DNA of 64,000 nt, taken from assembly GCA_025093985.1 (NCBI GenBank), contig JACAAK010000001.1:2046001-2110000 (forward strand), written 5' to 3'. The DNA comes from Calvatia gigantea (Eukaryota > Basidiomycota > Agaricomycetes > Agaricales > Lycoperdaceae). Shown here one piece after another: positions 49,109-60,390 of the stretch. A program made the position numbers and the translations under genes. The notes beneath the pieces are model-generated. The model did not search any database and had not been told where the DNA came from. It was given only the letters and a program-made list of their open reading frames with translations. How positions within the stretch are numbered: position 1 is the first letter of the stretch; every line of letters begins with the position of its first letter.

Positions 49109-50613
49109 TCAATCGCTGGGTTTGCTGGCCTCGACGTTGGGTCCGGCGCTAATTTCATGCTTGCCATTTTCGTTCAACACCCCAGAGGTCTTGGGTTTTG
49201 TATCCTGTTCAGTCCGCGGTTGTGAACCATCTTTGGATTTGGTCTCTGGTTCATCACTCCAGCTCCAGGCTTCTCGTAGTTCTCCGCGCAAACTCGCCGT
49301 AATCACAAATGACAGAATGCATGCAGGACTGCCAGCTTCCATTAATTCTTGGCAATCAATTTTGTGCCGGAAACTTACCTCAAATATAGCAACGCTGGCT
49401 GCGCTGTGTGGAAGACGTGCATTACGGTCATGGTTGTAATTAAGCCTAGAACATAGGCCCACAGCGTGGCGCGAAAGTACGGCTTGGGAAATGCCGCTTT
49501 CTGTGGTGTACTGGAAGTGCTCAGATGACGATGGTAATCGTAACGCAGCGCCAAGGCAACAAACGTTCCAGGTATGACGATGTCATCGAGCCCAAGCATA
49601 GTGTGGCCGCGCCCGCCAATGAAGTACAAGGACTTTGGCCAAAGCAGTTTGATTGGTGCGTCGAGAGAGGTCGCGACTTTTACCATCTGTTTTTTTACAA
49701 TCAGCAATCCACGGATCGGGGTGGTATGAGGGGGTACATACCACTTCTGTTCCAAACACCCACCAAACGTCATAAATGAAGAGACCGCTCAACAGGATCG
49801 AACCCGTCTTAAAAGAGTCGATCTTCAGAAGTGACAAAGCGTTATGCGAAAACGATAGACCCAGTATGTCCGTGATCAGAACTGACCCGCGGAGAGGACT
49901 TGCAAAGTTGTAAACCAAGGAAGGAACGAAAGCAAGCGGCAACAGGAGAAGCGTCGGTGTCCTCCAGGACAATGTCATGAACGCTGTAATAGCTTTTCAG
50001 GGGGGGAGCGACCTTGGAGATCATAGATACGAACATTCTTTGTTTTTCTGAATAACCAAAGTGAAGCGATGGAAAGACCTCCAACGCTCTTCACCAACGA
50101 GCCATCGAAGTAAAGATGTCGATGACTGGGCACTTCAGCCCCACGCAGATACCTAAATTTGGCAACTCACTTTCCACACACTTCCAACACCAGCAACGGA
50201 AAAATACCAGCCGAGAACCCAGTTCACCCAGTCCCGCCCAAAGTATTTTACGACCAGTGTAAAGCCCAAACAGAGCGATGGAACCAATCTAGGCCATTCA
50301 CCATATTCGCTTGCACACAAGTCGGGAAAGCTCGGTGAAGACCAAATGCTCACAATAGGAAACACCCAAGCATCGTCCGAAGACATGCGCTCGATCTCCT
50401 CGTCGTCTTCGTCGTCTTCTTCGTCCACTACATCGCCTTGTTTAGCCTCTTTATTATTAGAGTTTTTCTATCATAAAACTTAGTCACTAAGATCAGGGGA
50501 GGCTCAAAAAGAAATACCGGTAACGAGCTGAATGAGCCGGAGTAAATCGAGAATGTTGCCAACACAAGAAGGCCAGCATACGATGAGACCAAGTCCCAAT
50601 CTATGTCCTCCAT
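49109..50613 (-). CDS. Signal peptide peptidase (intramembrane aspartyl protease)
   Basis: An ER-membrane protease that cuts remnant signal peptides within the bilayer. The start is ATG 50613 (MEDIDWDLVSSYAGLLVLAT). Splicing at 50520/50475 joins SSLP to KNSNNKEAKQGDVVDEE and the acidic loop, followed by SSDDAWVFPIV. Helices include PSLCLGFTLVVKYF and WVNWVLGWYFSVAGVGSVWK. The first catalytic Asp is in LFIYDVWWVFGTEV. The second lies in MLGLDDIVIPG, and the conserved motif PAL is in QPALLYL. The usual second motif is GLGD, so the glycine before the catalytic Asp is replaced by Asp here (codon GAT, 49585-49587). The tail after the last helix is polar and ends NVEASKPSD at 49109. About seven introns are present. 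Confidence 0.87.
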
Positions 50614-51064
50614 CACGGCGAGATGTGAAGGATTCAAATGTCAATGAGAGAAAGACCGTACCAGCCCACTCAAAGATACCGACGTGTCCAAAGCATTGGT
50701 CATCGGCCTATGTGACGACATGATGCTGATGTCGTTTTATTTATCCTTGTGTAGTGATGACCCATCCAACCAATGTGGGGGCATCTCGATTGATCCGGAA
50801 TCCGGTTTTCTGGCGCTGCGGAAAGTAGACGACCAGTCTACGGACCCTTCACCACAAGCTGACTGCCGGGATTACATGGGTCAAGCTCGGTCAAGGAACT
50901 TCTTTTAGCCTTTACAGACGCGAGAAATATGATCCTGAAGTTCAGAGAGTGTCACAAAGTTCAGCAGACTCATGCCAACAAATATTCAAATATATCTGAT
51001 TTTGATCGACACGCCACCCAGGTAATACTACCCAAACATTGAAATGCGAGACTACTCCGTTTCT
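50614..51064. other. Intergenic region, 0.45 kb
   Basis: Promoter of the peptidase gene and 3' flank of the mannanase gene (both minus). Nothing else is visible. Confidence 0.5.
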
Positions 51065-53057
51065 CAGGCTCGGCTCTTCATCGACGCAGCGTGGGAGGTC
51101 AAGATAGGATAAACCGGACCATCAGGATACACAGCGTAGCCATCGTTGGGTGTACTTCCACTGGTGAAGGAGTTGATGGTCAGTGCTCAATCATACTGGA
51201 TGAGAGGCTGATATGCTAACCTGGAGAGGTGGGAACCGGATTGCCTGTGCCAAGAAATTAAATACGCGGAGAGCAAATCTGCATGGTACTCACCAGATAA
51301 GATCACCGGTCACTCCCGAGGAAACAATTTCGTCGAACCACGCAGAGTAAATAGTCGCTTGGTTGGATGTGACACCAAACTCTTCCAGTATAACGGGCTT
51401 GTTAGCGGACTTCATACTCGTGGCATGGTCTGCGATCCACTGGACACCCCAAGCCTGCTCATTGCCACCTTGGCCCCATGGAATTGGGTAAGACTGAAAC
51501 AAAGCATCGTCAAGAACGCTCTCGGACGCCAGCAAATTTGCTCACATGGAAAGTACCAAAGTCGACTGAAGAGATAACCAAGTTAGCATCAAAATCAACA
51601 CCTTCGCTTCCTCTAAAATATCAATCAGGCGGGGGTTCCAAATAACAGAATTGGCAAAGCAATCTCACTGGTAGGGGTAAGTGGGTGCACTAGGCCTATT
51701 GTAGAAACCCTCGTCGCCGATAGCAACAAGGTGGTTGCTATCAAGACCCTTGATGTATGCAGACATCTCTTTGGCCCAGTTGGTGACCGTTGTGGTTGTA
51801 CAGGTGCCCGAGGATGAGCTGTCAGGCATCCAGTTAGGCGCTGAGTTATTGTAGGTGACAGGGAAACTTACCCAGTGCTTCCCTTGCACCTCGGCTCGTT
51901 CGCAAGCTCCCAGGCCATGATTGTAGGTTCGTTAACATATCGGCCCACAAATGTTTTGACATAGTTCTTGAATGCATTCTACGTCCAAAGTAACCTGAGC
52001 TTCTAGTGAAGGTGAAGGGGTATGCATTGTGTCTGACCTTGACATTAGTATTGGTATAGAAAAGGTCATGCGGTTGGCCGTTGCCGACAATCTGGTTGAC
52101 ATAAACATCCATACCACCATAATCCGCCCTGAAAAGGATTATTAGTTGAAGATTCAGCCCCCTTTGAATCCTCTTACCAGTTGTTTGTCCTGAACAACGC
52201 GAATTAATATGCAATAACGACCTGGGATTCGAGAGACTTACAAAGCGACAATCAAACGGATGCCGTTCGCTTTGGCAGCAGCAACAACATTGTCTGGAAA
52301 GCTGGTTTAAAGGTCACCCCACAGTCAATCCTGCGGAAAACTTGCCAAAATTCTGTAAACCAGAAGCTCCAGTGTTAATAGTAGGAGTACTTCCGGACCA
52401 AGATTGATAATAGTTGCCATTGGGAGAGGTAACTTCGTTGAAACCCCTGAAATGTGATGCATCAGGACCTTGGTTCGATTTATGATATTTGTTGACTGAC
52501 CATGTGCGGACGGTCGTTCCTCCGGCTTTAGCAATATCTGCGAAAGCCTGGTTCATGGCGCTGGTACTGAGACCTGTTAATCCTATCCAATATGAGTTAC
52601 CGCTGGATGAAGGACGAAAGGTTAGCGAGTTGCCCTGGTCGAATGTCCGTCGCGTACCCAACAACGGTGTACTTCTGGCCATTGAGCGTGAAACGAGTTC
52701 CTGAAGTTTTAACGAAACCAGTGGCAGCAGGAGCAGATGAGGTTGGGGTCCCGGCGGTGGTGGTGGTGGGCTGAGTCGTCGTGGTAGAACGAGTGCTTGT
52801 GGTTGTCGGGGTCGCGGTTGCTCCGGGAAGACACTGCCAGTACCAATCGTTCTGTTTGACGCAAGCTGAGCCATCCGCGCACTCTGCGGATTGCGAATGC
52901 AAGTAATAAGGCCAGGTTACGCATGGCCGGGAGGAATTTGACACTCACGTGTTTCTCCCGTCCAGTTAATTCCACCACATTGACCCCAAACAGGTACTAC
53001 GGCGGCAACTTGGGAGACAGAAACAGCAAGGGTAATCAAGCTAGCTGCAAGCTTCAT
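51065..53057 (-). CDS. Secreted endo-beta-1,4-mannanase, CBM1-GH5 (subfamily 7-like)
   Basis: Plant cell-wall mannan hydrolase. The signal peptide [19 protein letters not shown] is followed by an N-terminal fungal cellulose-binding module: [13 protein letters not shown], then after an intron [21 protein letters not shown] Thr/Pro linker leads to the catalytic domain: [48 protein letters not shown], the acid/base glutamate in [32 protein letters not shown], and the nucleophile glutamate in [10 protein letters not shown]. The protein ends [15 protein letters not shown] at 51065. Domain order and motifs match GH5_7 mannanases of wood- and litter-degrading basidiomycetes. Many introns of about 55 bp are present. 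Confidence 0.9.
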
Positions 53058-53426
53058 TATGTTCCTCACATTCACTCGGCGTTACAAGTTGCTGCATTTT
53101 ATACTGGGTAGATTATAGAAGACGTCTACCGGGTCTTTCTCGCTGAAGAATATGGTCGGCCTGTATTTGTGCGACGTTCCTCCGATTTTTGGGGAAAAAC
53201 ATAACGGTTTTATCCGGAAAGAAGAGCCTATCGTATATATAAGGAACTATTCTTAACCTTTCACGGGGAAATTATGACAGCAAAACCTATGTCATATCCG
53301 CCTACAAGAGCTCAATGCAGACCTGCTCCAACCCTCTGCTCTACAAATGGCAATCACATTGCCAGGTTGTCCATAAGCCAACGTGAATTCATTCCCTCGT
53401 TTATCGTGTCACTTGATCGAAACAGG
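53058..53426. other. Intergenic region, 0.37 kb
   Basis: Promoter of the mannanase gene, with TATATATAAGG around 53235 on the plus strand (minus-strand reading CCTTATATATA), and the 3' flank of the gamma-glutamyltransferase gene. Confidence 0.45.
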
Positions 53427-55762
53427 TCAGTACCCTGCCGCTATGCCGTTCTTTCTGGAATCGCTCGCGGCTAGGTGACCAAACCATGTGAGAAGGGAAT
53501 GCAAGCGGAGGCGGGAATTTACACGAACCGTATATAACGTTGCCTTTTTGGACAACGAGTTGAACAACGGCCGCCACTCTATTAATGTCAGAAACTATTG
53601 AGATCTCAGTATTTCGAACAAGTCTATCTTGGGGGACCACCCACCAGTAATGTTATGGCCCAATTGCCGCAAGGAATCGATTATTTCGGGTGGATAAACG
53701 TCATCTACATCTAGGATCAAGGGATAAAGTTGATCGTGCAGACGGCCAAATTCTACTGCTTCACTCGCATCAAGGCCCCAGTCAAGGTTCAAAAGCACCT
53801 GAAGCACGGAGCCGAATATCCGGGATCCACCAGAACCTCCGATAGCTGCATAGAATGATCCGTCAGGATTTTCAATGATAGATGGTACAGTTGACGACAG
53901 CGGCCTCTTTCCAGGCTCCGGATAATTGTCTGAAGGTGGCCGACTAATTAGTTTTGGAATTGTGGGATATTTGGTGACTGACATGGGGAAGGCCATAACC
54001 CAAATCCGTTTGGTGTACCGGGCACGGAGAAATCATCCATTTCATCGTTCAAGATTACGCCAGTGACTGGGTCTAATACAGTGGAACCAAAGATGCTGTT
54101 GACAGTCGAGGTAATCGAGACGGCCATTCCATTTTGGTCCACAATCGAAGTATGACTCTGGAAAGTTTGGACCATCATGAATAAAGACAATTCTGAATCA
54201 CGGTTAACGGATCATACGGTCCCGTGGTCCGGCAAGACATCATATTCGGGGTTGTAGTATTCGGGTGGGTGGGTGGTATCCTTGTTGATCCGTAAGGGCT
54301 TGAAGCGGGGGAGATTCACTATGCGACTTACATCGGTGATGTTAGTGTAAATTTCAGACGCGTATTTTTTGGTCATCATCCTTCCAATACGCTCAAAATC
54401 GTCATCAGATACAGGATCACACATACGCGTCCTAGTAAAGGCATTGGAGGATAAGATTTCAGTCATGAAGCAAGACATACCGCGAAGCAAAGGCGAATTT
54501 CAGCGTTTCCACCGTTCGATGGACATTGAGGGCTGTCCTCTCACGCAGATCGTAATTTTCTAAGACATTCAACATCTGCAGAAGAACTACCATTTTTGAT
54601 TCGCTCAAGTTAGCATGGATGATGAGAGTTGAGTAAGAGGACATACGGGGTCCGGCTCCAGGTGCAGAAATAGTGTATATTTTCCCCCCACGATAGTTTC
54701 CTTCCAGAGCCTTTTCCACATGGATGCGAAAGTTATCAAGGTCGTTGTGAGACAATATTCCACCAGTTTGCCTGACCTTCTCGATTAGTGCGTCAGCAAT
54801 GGGGCCCTGAAATCCTTGCGAGTGAGCGACGGATTTACAAATAGAGACAGTGGTATGCCCGACCTTGTAAAAGGCATCCGCACCTTGTTCAGCAATGGCC
54901 GACAGCGTCTGAGCAAGGTTGGCGCGATAGATTTGGTCTCCTTCCTTCAGCAAAGTGCCTCGTGGTGCAAAAATGGCTCGCCAGTCTGCATTATTCAGCA
55001 TGAGAGGGGAAAACATCTGGTGCAGGTATATGAATCACGAAATCCCAGGATGGCGGTTGGTGAAGCTTACTTGGATGCGCCTTGCCAATTCCCTTTGAAC
55101 ATGCCACCCAGCAGCAAGCTTTGCATTAGGCTCTACCAAGCGCTTCCAAGGGATTGTTCCCCATCTACGATGAGCCTCTTCTAATCCCCGCAGTTCTCCA
55201 GGCACACCGACGGCTAGTCCACCGATTCGAGATGCAGAAGGGTTGTCCTTGTACATCGTATTATTAGATAATGCCGGTGCTGTTTCTCGGAAATTGATCG
55301 TCCAAACTGCTGATGGTTCCCCTAGTAGTTTTGGTGGGATCCGGACAACCATGAATCCGCCTCCCCCAATCCCTGACCTGCCGCAATGTGAGTTTTGTGG
55401 AAAAAGGCTCGTATTGCCAGAACACACGAGAACATGTTCACCACTCCGGTACAAAGGGTGGCGCTGATAGCTGCATCGACCGCGTTTCCACCGTGCCGCA
55501 GTGTATCCACGCCCATCTTTGAGCATAGCTCGTTCTCCGAAGCAACAGCACCTTTGTACGCCTTAATGAGATACGCTGGGTTCCTTGCGCCTTGAAAAGT
55601 AGGGGAGACGACCAGACATTGGCGGATCACTTCCCAGTGTGGAGGGGACCACCAACACGTGAGCGCAACCAACCCCAGGATAACAATGCTGCATACGACA
55701 CGATCATTCCCATCGCGGACAGTACTCGGCTTTCCGTTTGAGATTTGGTTTGGTGAGCCCAT
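53427..55762 (-). CDS. Gamma-glutamyltransferase (glutathione hydrolase), type II membrane protein
   Basis: The enzyme cleaves the gamma-glutamyl bond of glutathione and recycles nitrogen and sulfur. The start ATG 55762 ([20 protein letters not shown]) precedes one membrane anchor, [17 protein letters not shown]. The large subunit has [55 protein letters not shown] and [20 protein letters not shown]. Autocleavage should occur before the threonine in DHGTSHTSIVD, which becomes the nucleophile. The small subunit has [31 protein letters not shown] and the binding loop [10 protein letters not shown]. The last intron restores the usual ending [15 protein letters not shown] at TGA 53427. All key motifs are intact. 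At least nine introns are present. Confidence 0.9.
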
Positions 55763-56454
55763 AGGTGGAGAGTCCAAGTTGAATTGAGGTTCTCTCCGCT
55801 AGTAATGGGGGGGCCCGGGCAGGAGCCATTTAAGTGAGGTCCATATCGGAGGAAATATCCTGAAATGGCTGGCAAATGCGTCAGGCGATATGCTGACATG
55901 CTATCTTTGGCATTCGATGTTCAATCACCAATGTACCATGCGATAATTGGCCATTTGACCCCCCTTCCTTCCCGGCAAGGTCAAGGACAAATGTGTGTTG
56001 CAAATGTCACGGCAGAGTGCAGCTTCATTTTCTGGAAGATTACAAGTTATTCCAATTGCATTTCAGGTGGTAGGGATTTCGGTTGGTCAGCATGCCAATG
56101 ATCGGGCCCGGGATTTACAGCGAGGACGAGGATTCGGAAGTGCACCCGAGATAGCTGGGATGGCTGAGATGGCTGAGAGCGGCTGTGAGCCCGTGACAGC
56201 GGGAGGTGACATCACGGATCTAGTATAAATAACTTGTAATCTTCCAGTGAGCAAAGACCACCATGACGATGATCACGTTATGAATGACATGGAGAAAAGG
56301 TACGTAGGCGTAAAGCTTCTCCTGATTTCATGTGCTCATACTCTGTGTAGGAAAAGCCTGATCGCTGAAGGTTGGCGAAAGTTTTACGCACCTCCTAGGC
56401 GTCTTCCAACCTCTCACATCACACCAGGTGCACTCGACACTGAAACGATACCGC
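55763..56454. other. Divergent upstream region
   Basis: It lies between the gamma-glutamyltransferase start (minus) and the unrecognised plus-strand gene. Upstream exons of the latter may lie here (an ATG at 56280 is followed by GTACGT), but I could not link them in frame. Confidence 0.45.
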
Positions 56455-57887
56455 ATGCAAGATACCAACTATCGATACGATAGGATGATGGAAACCATGG
56501 CATTGACTAGCATACATCCCCAAGAAAAGAAATTAAGAGACGCTACATTGGTGCCTCCGAAAGGATCGCGGATTTCAAGGGTCTGCTACGGACCACCGGA
56601 GGGGGATCTCGGGAAAGGCTTTCCCCTCAAAACGACGGACGCCAGCTCCAGCGGATGGTCCGAAGAGGGATTCTGTGCGCCGCCCGACTTCGGGGACAAA
56701 AGCTCACCAGCTGCGTACAGCTCTGTGGGCAAGGTGGAGCACAAATTCGTCAGTGCTATGTTATGAGGATGACACTCACAACGAAATATAGAAACAGGCC
56801 TCAAGGGTGCAGGAACACCTGCCCGAGTGGTTGGCACAAACTTTCGCGACGCTCCCTCGGAAGCATCCCCTGAGATGCTTGCTACCAGTAGGGTACTGCG
56901 ATACTGGTTCCTCCGATACGCATTTTCCCTTGGATTCTACTTTTGTAGAGACAGCCCGTCAGTCATCCTCAGGGTCAGACCAACCCCTTTCGGCGTTTGG
57001 TGGAAACGAAGTATCGACAAGCCCGACGCTGGTACCCAGCAGGCTACATCGTGATTCCGACGTCTCAGATTGGGATTCTACGTGTTCGGGTCACCGTTTA
57101 AGGTCACCGTTCCCGCGAATCGGAAGTGTCATCACACCTCCCAAAATGAGACCCTTCGCAAGCCCCGGCCCAGCATCAACAATATCTCGCCCTCCAGTAC
57201 CTCCGCAACTAACCTTTGGCTCTCTCGGTATCAACTTGCTTTGCTCGCCTCAACCTCCGTATGACCAAGACTGCACTCCTGGTCTCTGTTCTCCTGCCCT
57301 TGGGCTAGACGTATCACCGGACGACAATCATTTTACGGTAGCCGTGGTGCCCATCTCCTGGGATCCATTGCTGGAAACGCAACCCAAGGCCTTGCTTTCT
57401 GCTATTGCAGATGACCCGCATATAGAGGGCATCGCACTCTCTGAACTCTACGCCTCACCTGGCCCTTGTTACCACGTCTCCCGCCTGCCTGAATGCCTCG
57501 ATTCAGATTCGCTTTCAGTACCATTTAAGCTAAATGTTGGTGAGCTTGACTTCCAATGGACGGCATTTGATCGCAGCGGAGTCCATCAGGGTTGTGCCGC
57601 GGAGAAATACACAGGCTCCCACTCAGGCAATAGCGAGGCTGGTTTTCTCGACGGGGAACCCAATTGGCAATATCAGGGGGTAAAACCGCCTTCGCCCGAT
57701 GATACTGGCCGATTCCGCTTTCAGACAGCATTGGATAACTCCGGAACTTGAGCGTTCTGTGACTCAACAACGCGCCATAGAAGCCCTTTTGGACCTTTCT
57801 CGCAAGCTCCGGTGGAATTCTTACCTCCCTTTTAAAGCTCTGCATAATCCGATGGGTGTCGGTTCTCCAGCCGCGAAAGGACAATAA
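56455..57887 (+). CDS. Unrecognised protein, Ser/Pro-rich with ordered C-terminus
   Basis: I do not recognise the family. A first exon (MQDTNYRYDRMMETMALTSI...) runs to VGKVEHKF, followed by a GTCAGT donor, and an acceptor TATAG near 56791 leads to KQASRVQEHLPEWLAQTFAT in the same frame. The middle is rich in Ser and Pro. The frame would stop at 57751, but removal of a 50-nt intron (GTAAAA...GACAG) continues it to HWITPELERSVTQQRAIEAL and LDLSRKLRWNSYLPFKALHN, ending at 57887. No membrane segment or signal peptide is seen. The start could lie further upstream. It is divergent from the gamma-glutamyltransferase gene. Confidence 0.5.
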
Positions 57888-58045
57888 TTGCAGTGTTCTT
57901 ACGATAGCACGGAATCGTAGTTGGACCTTAGGTCCAAATGACATTACATATGTGCCTCTACGACTTGCAACTGTAATTGCATCAAGTCTCTATGGTGTAC
58001 AGAAAGCAATGCGAGAATGTTGTCTATAAGCCGAAATAATTAATA

Positions 58046-58909
58046 TCACCATCCGACTCTCCCTCCTGCATACTCTTCTACGACAACGCCCCTTTCACCC
58101 TCATATTTCGAAAGACGGTAGCGTTCAAGGGTATACACCTCGTAGGAACTCGCCGCAAGCCTCATCGCCCGGATGTGGTGTGGTCTAGAATTAGCAGCTA
58201 TAGCGTGCTCGCGGCTCTGCCAGATACAGGTGGCCAAGTTCATGCCCGTTTCCAGGTGTGGGATGCCGTACCAATACATGATAAGCTGGGAAATACCCGT
58301 CAGCGCCTGACGGAGTGAAGGAAAGGTAATTAGTATACCCCTCCATTTCTGACGGCCTCCTCGTGGGCGAGCTTGTCTGCCTCATATAAGGCTAAGAATG
58401 TGCGTTAGTAAGCATAATCCCTGAGGGTGAAATAAACACCAAAACTTACAGCCGTTGTCACTCCCGGCTTTCCGCTTACTTCGAAAAACGACACAATACC
58501 ATTCTCTCTCCTCGTTCTCTGGTAGTGAGAGCTCTTGCCAGTTGAACGCGTCAGCATAAGGTGTGGCGGCATAATCTGGTGTCAGAGGTCTAAACCGGTG
58601 AAGGGCTTTGTGTAGTGATAGTGATGCCGGGTCAATGTCAGGGAGGCGTGTTTCGGTAACTAAAGGAGGGAACTCGAGTTGAACGGGCGGGTCTTCCACC
58701 ACGGTATTGGCTGTCTCTGGAAGAGAGGATAATAGTGGGGGGAGGTACAACACTGGGGCTCTGGGTGTTGTGAGGCTTTGTGAGTCAAAAACTGGGACAT
58801 CGTGTGGATTATTGCGTTCCTTGGAAGTACTTGCAGCAGGATGTGTTGCTGAGGCATCCTGAAGCAGAAATTTGGATGGGCTGGGTGGAAGCGCGATTGC
58901 AGTGCCCAT
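58046..58909 (-). CDS. UPF0643-family protein (conserved fungal, unknown function)
   Basis: The first in-frame ATG is at 58909 (MGTAIALPPSPSKFLLQDAS). The N-terminal part is Pro/Ser-rich. The conserved part has ALHRFRPLTPDYAATPYADA, FNWQELSLPENEEREWYCVV, FRSKRKAGSDNG, then after an intron LYEADKLAHEEAVRNGG. The last exon holds YWYGIPHLETGMNLATCIWQ, SREHAIAANSRPHHIRAMRL and AASSYEVYTLERYRLSK, and the protein ends GGRVGW. These blocks match a family known from S. pombe and filamentous fungi as UPF0643. Function is unknown. A short upstream frame beginning ATGATG near 59025 could be a leader peptide. Divergent from the complex I subunit gene. Confidence 0.72.
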
Positions 58910-59581
58910 AGTACAGGGACTTGAATAAGGAAAGTGGGTCGGGGGCTCGCGTGCTGTTAGCAACTGGTTCAAATGAAAGGTTAATGGCGTGCTTTTGAAT
59001 AGCTGGATTGCCAAGAATGCATCATTTTGCGCTGCAGACAGGGGTGAAGGGCGATCTTTGCAAATATTGCGCGATCGGCAAGTTCGCCAACGTCACCACA
59101 CATCATCCGAGGCGCGGTTCAGGTTTACCTAAGTACGAAGTCTTGCTGTGAATTTCAATCAAGACTAGATTGTCACACAGAACCTGAGGCCTGAGGCCTG
59201 AGTAATAAACGGGACAAAAACAAGATGACATGTTGTTTGAGTATGTCCTGTGTTGCCATTAAGATCCAGTTGGGCAACCTTTCGGGGGGATTGCGCCAGA
59301 GCACGTGCTTGACCAGTTCTCTTCAGTTGGGTCCGGAAGTGAGCTCATCCAGGGCAAAATCCCATTTCTTCGTGTGGTGTCACTGAGAGTGTCGACCCCA
59401 AAACTTAGAGCAAGTATATGCAAGCGCCCGGTAGAAGTATTGTCAAGCAAGCTGCTCTCTGGGATTGGGGTCAGGGCTTTAGACTCAAAGCCTGGCCAGA
59501 CTTGTCAGGTTGTCCTCGTGACATGTGACACTACAGGCCTGTGACAGCGCATCCCCAGCGAACTGCATCCCGTCTATACCC
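58910..59581. other. Divergent promoter region (UPF0643 / complex I subunit)
   Basis: About 670 bp. A direct repeat CTGAGGC/CTGAGGC is present near 59183-59200. No gene is seen. Confidence 0.45.
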
Positions 59582-60269
59582 ATGGCCACCAAAAAAGCAG
59601 CGGAGTCAACGCTCTATCATCTCAGCCCGAAGGGCTTTTGGAAGAATTTCCGTGCGTTTTATTTTTCTATATTTTTGTGCTGTTTAAATAGACCAAGCTT
59701 TCAGGTGAGGTTGTTGCTGTCAACCCCGAAATTTCCAGTGGTTTGCCTCTCCAAGGACACCACCGTTATCCCCCACCAGCATCCAGACCAGAGCGTTACT
59801 CAACACCCGCGACGAAAGGTGTGCGATACCCGTCAATATATCCTCGCCGTGCTTAACGTTCCCTAGCCTCGGATCCAGCACAAAACCCATACTGGAAGCG
59901 TGATGTTCGCCGGGCATACCCGCAACTCTCGGTGGTCACGCAGGACCAGCTCTCTCAACTCTTGATTGCACACTCTGGTACACAAGCGTATGTCATTTTG
60001 AGTCGATACCTAGGATCCCGACTGAGTGACTGAGTGGTTTCAGTGTTGAGGCCCCTTCGGAGGAGGGCAAGAGCAATGTCCCAAGCAAGGTTCCCGAACC
60101 ATCGACACTCTCTCACGCAATTGCCACTGTCACCAGCGCGACCAAGGTCTACTCGGAGGATAAACTTCCGCCTGCTATTCCCACACCATTCAAGCGCTGG
60201 GGACCAAAGCGTTCGGCGGATGCGCCCCACGACCCATTCTCTTATTTCCCGATGGTCATGTACCAGTAG
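59582..60269 (+). CDS. Mitochondrial complex I accessory subunit, 21 kDa type (NUXM-like)
   Basis: Fungal NADH:ubiquinone oxidoreductase small subunit. The start MATKKAAESTLYHLSPKGFW is spliced (donor GTGCGT, acceptor CTTTCAG) to REVVAVNPEISSGLPLQGHH. Then come RYPPPASRPERYSTPATK, an intron, ASDPAQNPYWKRDVRRAYPQ and LSVVTQDQLSQLLIAHSGTQ. A final exon continues VEAPSEEGKSNVPSKVPEPS and ends KRWGPKRSADAPHDPFSYFP plus MVMYQ at TAG 60267-60269. The conserved PEISSGLP and YWKRDVRRAYPQLS stretches identify the family. The length is about 165 residues. Confidence 0.82.
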
Positions 60270-60390
60270 AGTAGAGATACCATATTAGACCCAAGACGGT
60301 GGTCATTTGTTGAATTCTCTGGAGATGTTTCCTGAAATAACTTAAGTAAGAGAGTGTGTGTCAGTGACATCAAATAATCATAAACAACTA

